NCBI GenBank assembly: GCA_020216745.1
Contig: JAIWNQ010000042.1
Location: 1-10,000, forward strand
Source of the DNA: Candidatus Hydrogenedens sp.
GTDB taxonomy: Bacteria; Hydrogenedentota; Hydrogenedentia; Hydrogenedentales; Hydrogenedentaceae
Length of the DNA: 10,000 nucleotides
Direction of reading: 5' to 3'
Below the pieces are notes generated by a model. The model was not told the origin of the DNA. It worked only from the letters and a program-made list of their open reading frames with translations, and searched no databases. Of this stretch, positions 6,680-10,000 are shown in pieces. A program made the position numbers and the translations under genes. Numbering within the stretch: the first letter of the stretch is position 1; each line of letters starts with the position of its first letter.

Positions 6680-7483
6680 ATGAGTGTAACCACCTGCCCT
6701 TTTTGCAATACTGATTCACAGAAACTTAATACGGACAGTATAAAAGCATCTCTTTATTTAAGGGCTATATTTCCTGGCTTATCTGACCTTGTTAATCTCG
6801 ACAGTAAAGCAAAAGAGATTATTGCCAATGCAAATCAAAAAATTTTATTTTCCCTTCGTACCGGTGAAAAGGCATTTTTAAAAATTAAAGATGGTACTGT
6901 AACATATTCACCCGAGAAAGATGAGAGTCCGACCATTCATCTCCTCCTTCTCAATCCGACGCATGCAGTTCAAGTTTTTGAACAGGGTAAAATACCTATT
7001 CCCTTAAAAGGTTTCACCCATATTTCATTTCTCAAAAAGGGCTTTGATGCTCTAACAAAAAGATTAGAATATTATCTAAAAAGTGGACAAAATTATTCAG
7101 AAGAGGAACGGAAAATATATGCGATACTTCAATTAAAAACCGCATTAAGAGCAGCAGAAGTTCTTGCTGAAAAAGATGACATTTCAAAGAAAATTCTTGC
7201 AGGCACTCCCGCAGGGATACTTAAAATTTCCATTGAAAGTATTGGTTTTTCTGCTTATTTTGGATATATTCAAGGTCGCTGGCAATTTATAGATGAAATA
7301 TCTCCTCAAGGAGTTACATCAACATTAAGTTTAAACGACTTAGAGACTGCCGAGCTTCTACTCAACAACAAATTAGACACCTTTGCAGGATTAGGTCTTG
7401 GAAAGATTCATATTTCAGGGATAATCCCAATTATTGACAATGTTGGTCTTGTATTAGGAAGAATCACAGAATACATTTCATAG
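6680..7483 (+). CDS. Uncharacterised protein with two SCP2-like segments and an N-terminal CxxC
   Basis: I do not recognise a named family over the full length. The C-terminal part (about 178-264) looks like a sterol-carrier-protein-2-type lipid-binding fold: a beta segment, SLNDLETAELLLNNKLDTF, then GLGKIHISG before a final helix. This resembles the SCP2 pattern of a short 'gets used by the gk.l.d' strand-helix-GKI.I.G. A middle part (about 53-134) has a similar order (FSLRTGEKAFLKIKDGTV, NPTHAVQVFEQGKIPIPLKGF, then helix), suggesting a duplicated domain. The N-terminus holds CPFC (Cys6, Cys9), a lone CxxC that could bind metal or be redox-active. There is no signal peptide or membrane helix. 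AAAGGA lies 8 nt before the ATG. It ends 20 nt before the aminotransferase, so it is probably the first gene of that operon. Binding of a hydrophobic ligand is an inference from the fold resemblance only. Confidence 0.7.
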   Translation: MSVTTCPFCNTDSQKLNTDSIKASLYLRAIFPGLSDLVNLDSKAKEIIANANQKILFSLRTGEKAFLKIKDGTVTYSPEKDESPTIHLLLLNPTHAVQVFEQGKIPIPLKGFTHISFLKKGFDALTKRLEYYLKSGQNYSEEERKIYAILQLKTALRAAEVLAEKDDISKKILAGTPAGILKISIESIGFSAYFGYIQGRWQFIDEISPQGVTSTLSLNDLETAELLLNNKLDTFAGLGLGKIHISGIIPIIDNVGLVLGRITEYIS

Positions 7484-7503
7484 ATGGATAAGGAGCCTGA
7501 TTT

Positions 7504-8742
7504 ATGCAAGTATATGAATATCATCAAAATCAAACGTGGTTTGAACGAGCAGTTCGTGTTATTCCATGCGGTGTTTATGGGCATTTCAGCCCTGCACCCT
7601 GTGTTCCCACCAATGCCTATCCCTTTTTTAGTACGAAAGCTGATGGCTGTCGTTTTTGGGACGTAGATGGAAATGAATTTATTGATTATATGTGTGCTTA
7701 TGGTCCTATGATTCTTGGCTACCACAACCCCGTAGTAGACGAGGCATTCATTAACCAATTAAAGCAAGCAGATGTAAATAGTATTGCCTCAACCAAAATG
7801 GTCGAGTTAGCCGAACTTTTGGTTGATTTAATACCCGTTGCAGATTGGGCATTCTTTGCCAAGAATGGTGCGGATGTAACAAACTATGCTGTAATGATAG
7901 CACGTGCTGCTACTGGTAGAAAGAAAATCATTGCTATTAAAGGTGGCTACCACGGAACCGCACCATGGATGCAAGGCATAGGACATCCTGGCGTTACGGA
8001 GGAAGATGTGGCAAATGTGATTCGTATTCCATGGAATGATATTAAAGCGTTGGAGCAGGTATTAGAAGAAAATTATGGTCAAGTGGCAGGTTTTATATCA
8101 TCTCCTTATCATCACCCAGTTTTTGCGGATAATGAATATCCTGCAGAAGGATATTGGTCTGCTGTACAAAATCTACTCCGAAAACATGGTGTTATTCTAA
8201 TATGTGATGATGTTCGGGCAGGTTTCCGTCTCCATTTAGGAGGTTCCAATGAATTTTTCAAATTTAAGCCCGACCTTATCTGTTTCTGCAAAGCCATCGC
8301 AAATGGCTATCCTATCTCCGCATTGGTCGGCAAAGAAGAACTAAGGGTTACCGCATCCAAAGTCTTTCATACAGGTAGTTACTGGTATTCTGCGGCATAT
8401 ATGTCGGCAGCTATTGCTAATTTACAAGAGTTAAAACGATTGAATACACCAGAACATTTGTATAACCTCGGTGTAAAATTTAATGATGGTTTGATTAAAA
8501 TAGCAAAAGACCATGGCTTTAACTTAAAAGTTACTGGGCATCCTGCAATGGCATATTATCGCATAACAGATGACCCAACATTTCAACTTCACCAAAAATG
8601 GTGTGCAGAATGCACGAAACGAGGTGCCTTCTTTACATCTCATCACAATTGGTTCTTATCTATGGCTCATACCGAAAGTGATATTCAAAAGACATGGGAA
8701 ATTTGTGATGACGCTTTCAAATCCATAAAATCATCTATGTAA
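7504..8742 (+). CDS. Class III PLP-dependent aminotransferase (glutamate-1-semialdehyde aminotransferase-like)
   Basis: This is a fold-type I, class III aminotransferase that swaps a keto and an amino group using pyridoxal phosphate. In 412 residues, the N-terminal G..WDVDGNEFIDY (48-62) and GPMILGYHNP (67-76) segments are typical of the GSAM-like branch. AFFAKNGADVTNYA (116-129) replaces the SGTEA phosphate loop of true HemL. GGYHG follows at 147-151. ICDDVRAGFR (233-242) carries the pyridine-binding Asp235. Lys263 in FCKAIANGYP is the expected Schiff-base lysine. The KNGADVT variant and the operon with transketolase argue against haem synthesis and for a keto-sugar or other carbohydrate-derived substrate, which is inference. 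AAGGAG lies 8 nt before the ATG. An overlapping frame from 7484 is a shadow. The transketolase N subunit follows after 29 nt. Confidence 0.9.
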   Translation: MQVYEYHQNQTWFERAVRVIPCGVYGHFSPAPCVPTNAYPFFSTKADGCRFWDVDGNEFIDYMCAYGPMILGYHNPVVDEAFINQLKQADVNSIASTKMVELAELLVDLIPVADWAFFAKNGADVTNYAVMIARAATGRKKIIAIKGGYHGTAPWMQGIGHPGVTEEDVANVIRIPWNDIKALEQVLEENYGQVAGFISSPYHHPVFADNEYPAEGYWSAVQNLLRKHGVILICDDVRAGFRLHLGGSNEFFKFKPDLICFCKAIANGYPISALVGKEELRVTASKVFHTGSYWYSAAYMSAAIANLQELKRLNTPEHLYNLGVKFNDGLIKIAKDHGFNLKVTGHPAMAYYRITDDPTFQLHQKWCAECTKRGAFFTSHHNWFLSMAHTESDIQKTWEICDDAFKSIKSSM

Positions 8743-8771
8743 AATAAACCATAAATAAGGAGTTGTAATCT

Positions 8772-9617
8772 ATGCCTTTATCAGAACATGAACATAATGA
8801 ACTACGTAAGATTGCAAAAAAAATTAGAAAAGATATTGTAGATGTCACACACTGGTCGGGTGGCTCTCATATTGGTGGGTCTTTAAGTATGGTTGATTTT
8901 ATGGTGGTATTATATTGGAAATATCTCCGTATTGACCCTAAAAATCCGAATTGGGAAGACCGGGATCGCTTGGTTCTAAGCAAAGGGCATGGTGGTGTTG
9001 GCCATGCAGTTATTTTAGCGAATCGTGGTTACTTTGATTTTGAACTTCTTAAAGAATTTAACCAATTTGGTTCCCCTTTTGGTATGCATTTGGATTCTAA
9101 AAAAGCCATTGGTGTTGAGGCTTCTACGGGCTCTATGGGACATGGTCTTTCACAGGCGTTAGGGATGGCATTAGGAGCAAAGGTATTGAAAAAAGATTGG
9201 AGAATATATGCAGTTTTAGGTGATGGTGAATGCAATGAAGGTTCCATCTGGGAAGCGGCAATGGCTGGAAATCATTATAAAGTAAATAATCTTATTGCAT
9301 TTTTAGACCGCAATCACATGATGATTGATGGACCTACCGAATCTGTAATGAGTTTAGAGCCGTTAGATAAAAAATGGGAAGCCTTTGGGTGGTTTACTCA
9401 AGTCATAGATGGGCATAATATGCCTCAAATTTGTGAAGCCATCGATAAAGCACTCGCCTATACTAATGGCCCATCAATGATTATTTGCGATACTGTCAAA
9501 GGCAAAGGTGTAGATTTTATGGAAAACAACCCTGCATGGCACTATGGTGGCTTGAATGCGGAGTTGGCAGAAAAAGCCAAAGCGTCAATAGATAAAATGT
9601 ATGAAGATTTAATATAA
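8772..9617 (+). CDS. Transketolase, N-terminal (TPP pyrophosphate-binding) subunit
   Basis: This is the thiamine-pyrophosphate-binding half of a two-subunit transketolase, which moves two-carbon ketol units between sugar phosphates. It has 281 residues, as usual for split enzymes. Conserved sites are SGGSHIGGSLS (29-39, active-site His33), LVLSKGHGG (67-75), STGSMGHGLS (118-127), and the TPP/Mg motif GDGECNEGSIWEAA starting at Gly150, which ends in the NN pair (172-173). GKGVDFMENNPAWHYG (245-260) holds the late substrate-side His258. AAGGAG is 9 nt before the ATG. The partner subunit begins 30 nt downstream. As part of an operon with an aminotransferase it may serve a dedicated pathway rather than the general pentose phosphate route, but its sequence is that of a full, intact transketolase half. 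A 1-deoxyxylulose-5-phosphate synthase is less likely because that enzyme is a single chain. Confidence 0.93.
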   Translation: MPLSEHEHNELRKIAKKIRKDIVDVTHWSGGSHIGGSLSMVDFMVVLYWKYLRIDPKNPNWEDRDRLVLSKGHGGVGHAVILANRGYFDFELLKEFNQFGSPFGMHLDSKKAIGVEASTGSMGHGLSQALGMALGAKVLKKDWRIYAVLGDGECNEGSIWEAAMAGNHYKVNNLIAFLDRNHMMIDGPTESVMSLEPLDKKWEAFGWFTQVIDGHNMPQICEAIDKALAYTNGPSMIICDTVKGKGVDFMENNPAWHYGGLNAELAEKAKASIDKMYEDLI

Positions 9618-9647
9618 ACATAACCTTAACATGATAGGAGAAAAACG

Positions 9648-10000
9648 ATGAGCCCTGTGGGAGGACTTACATGGACAGTATATGATGCGGATAAAATGAC
9701 CCAAGCAGAAACATATGGACTTATTTTGAGTGAGTTAGGCAAAATTAATCCTAAAATTGTAGGCTTGTCCGCAGATCTGGCAAAGTCGACCAAAATAGGC
9801 AAATTTGGAGAAAAGTTTCCAGACCGATTTTTCAACTTAGGTATAGCAGAGCAAAACATGTTTGGCGTAGCAGCAGGTTTGGCAAAAGTGGGTTTATTAC
9901 CTTTTGTCTCTACATTCTCAGTATTTGCCTCGATGCGTGCGGTAGAATTTCTCAGAACCGACGTCTGCTACCAAAATTTGAATGTCAAAATCATTGCTAC
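9648..10000 (+). CDS. Transketolase, C-terminal subunit (3' end missing)
   Basis: This is the second half of the split transketolase, bearing the pyrimidine-binding domain; only 117 codons lie in the window. From the ATG at 9648 the protein starts MSPVGGLTWTVYDADKMTQAE. LGIAEQNMFGVAAGLA (64-79) carries Glu68, the residue that activates the TPP aminopyrimidine. FPDRFFN (57-63) and LPFVSTFSVFASMRAVEFLR (84-103) are the usual flanking motifs. AGGAG (9636-9640) lies 7 nt before the start. The frame stays open to the right edge, and such subunits usually run to ~310 residues, so roughly 190 residues plus the C-terminal domain are outside. It certainly pairs with the preceding subunit, since each lacks the other's cofactor-binding half. 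Confidence 0.93.
   Translation, partial: MSPVGGLTWTVYDADKMTQAETYGLILSELGKINPKIVGLSADLAKSTKIGKFGEKFPDRFFNLGIAEQNMFGVAAGLAKVGLLPFVSTFSVFASMRAVEFLRTDVCYQNLNVKIIA

Noticed and set aside
7484..7666. Open frame starting right at the stop of the SCP2-like gene
   Set aside because: It overlaps the aminotransferase in another frame. The AAGGAG at 7490-7495 serves the ATG at 7504, and the peptide has no recognisable features.
1..10000. CRISPR arrays, tRNA/rRNA genes, insertion sequences, prophage genes
   Set aside because: No spaced direct repeats, tRNA cloverleaf, rRNA core sequence, transposase or phage protein was recognised on reading.

Overview
The window is bacterial and clearly AT-rich. Evidence is the purine-rich Shine-Dalgarno sites 5-9 nt before most starts, sigma-70-like promoters, and short polycistronic runs. 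The gene set (acyl carrier protein, RNase III, a K+-dependent membrane pyrophosphatase, a Gfo/Idh/MocA oxidoreductase, a two-subunit transketolase) would fit an anaerobic or fermentative bacterium, possibly of the planctomycete/Hydrogenedentes type. That placement is a guess from gene content; no rRNA or marker set is present to prove it. No tRNA, rRNA, CRISPR array, insertion sequence or phage gene was seen.

Left part (1-4040). A MaoC-type hot-dog dehydratase, cut by the left edge, reads rightward and converges on a leftward block. A strong hairpin at 711-737 separates them. The leftward block holds acpP (own promoter, own terminator), then rnc (own promoter inside the gap), followed after 40 nt by the pyrophosphatase gene hppA. 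rnc and hppA probably share a transcript.

Middle (4041-6573). A divergent intergenic region of about 305 bp carries the acpP promoter on one strand and a weaker candidate on the other, ahead of a Gfo/Idh/MocA oxidoreductase. A second gap of about 356 bp precedes a small PlsC-like lysophospholipid acyltransferase.

Right part (6574-10000). A tight rightward operon with gaps of 20, 29 and 30 nt holds: a protein with two apparent SCP2-like segments and an N-terminal CxxC; a class III PLP aminotransferase of the glutamate-1-semialdehyde-aminotransferase-like family; the N-terminal transketolase subunit; and the C-terminal transketolase subunit, cut by the right edge. Aminotransferase plus split transketolase suggests chemistry on a keto-sugar or amino-sugar, but the substrate cannot be read from the sequence.

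Several longest-ORF starts are probably wrong. For hppA, acpP and the acyltransferase a good ribosome binding site points to an internal ATG. For rnc the promoter position argues against the upstream GTG.
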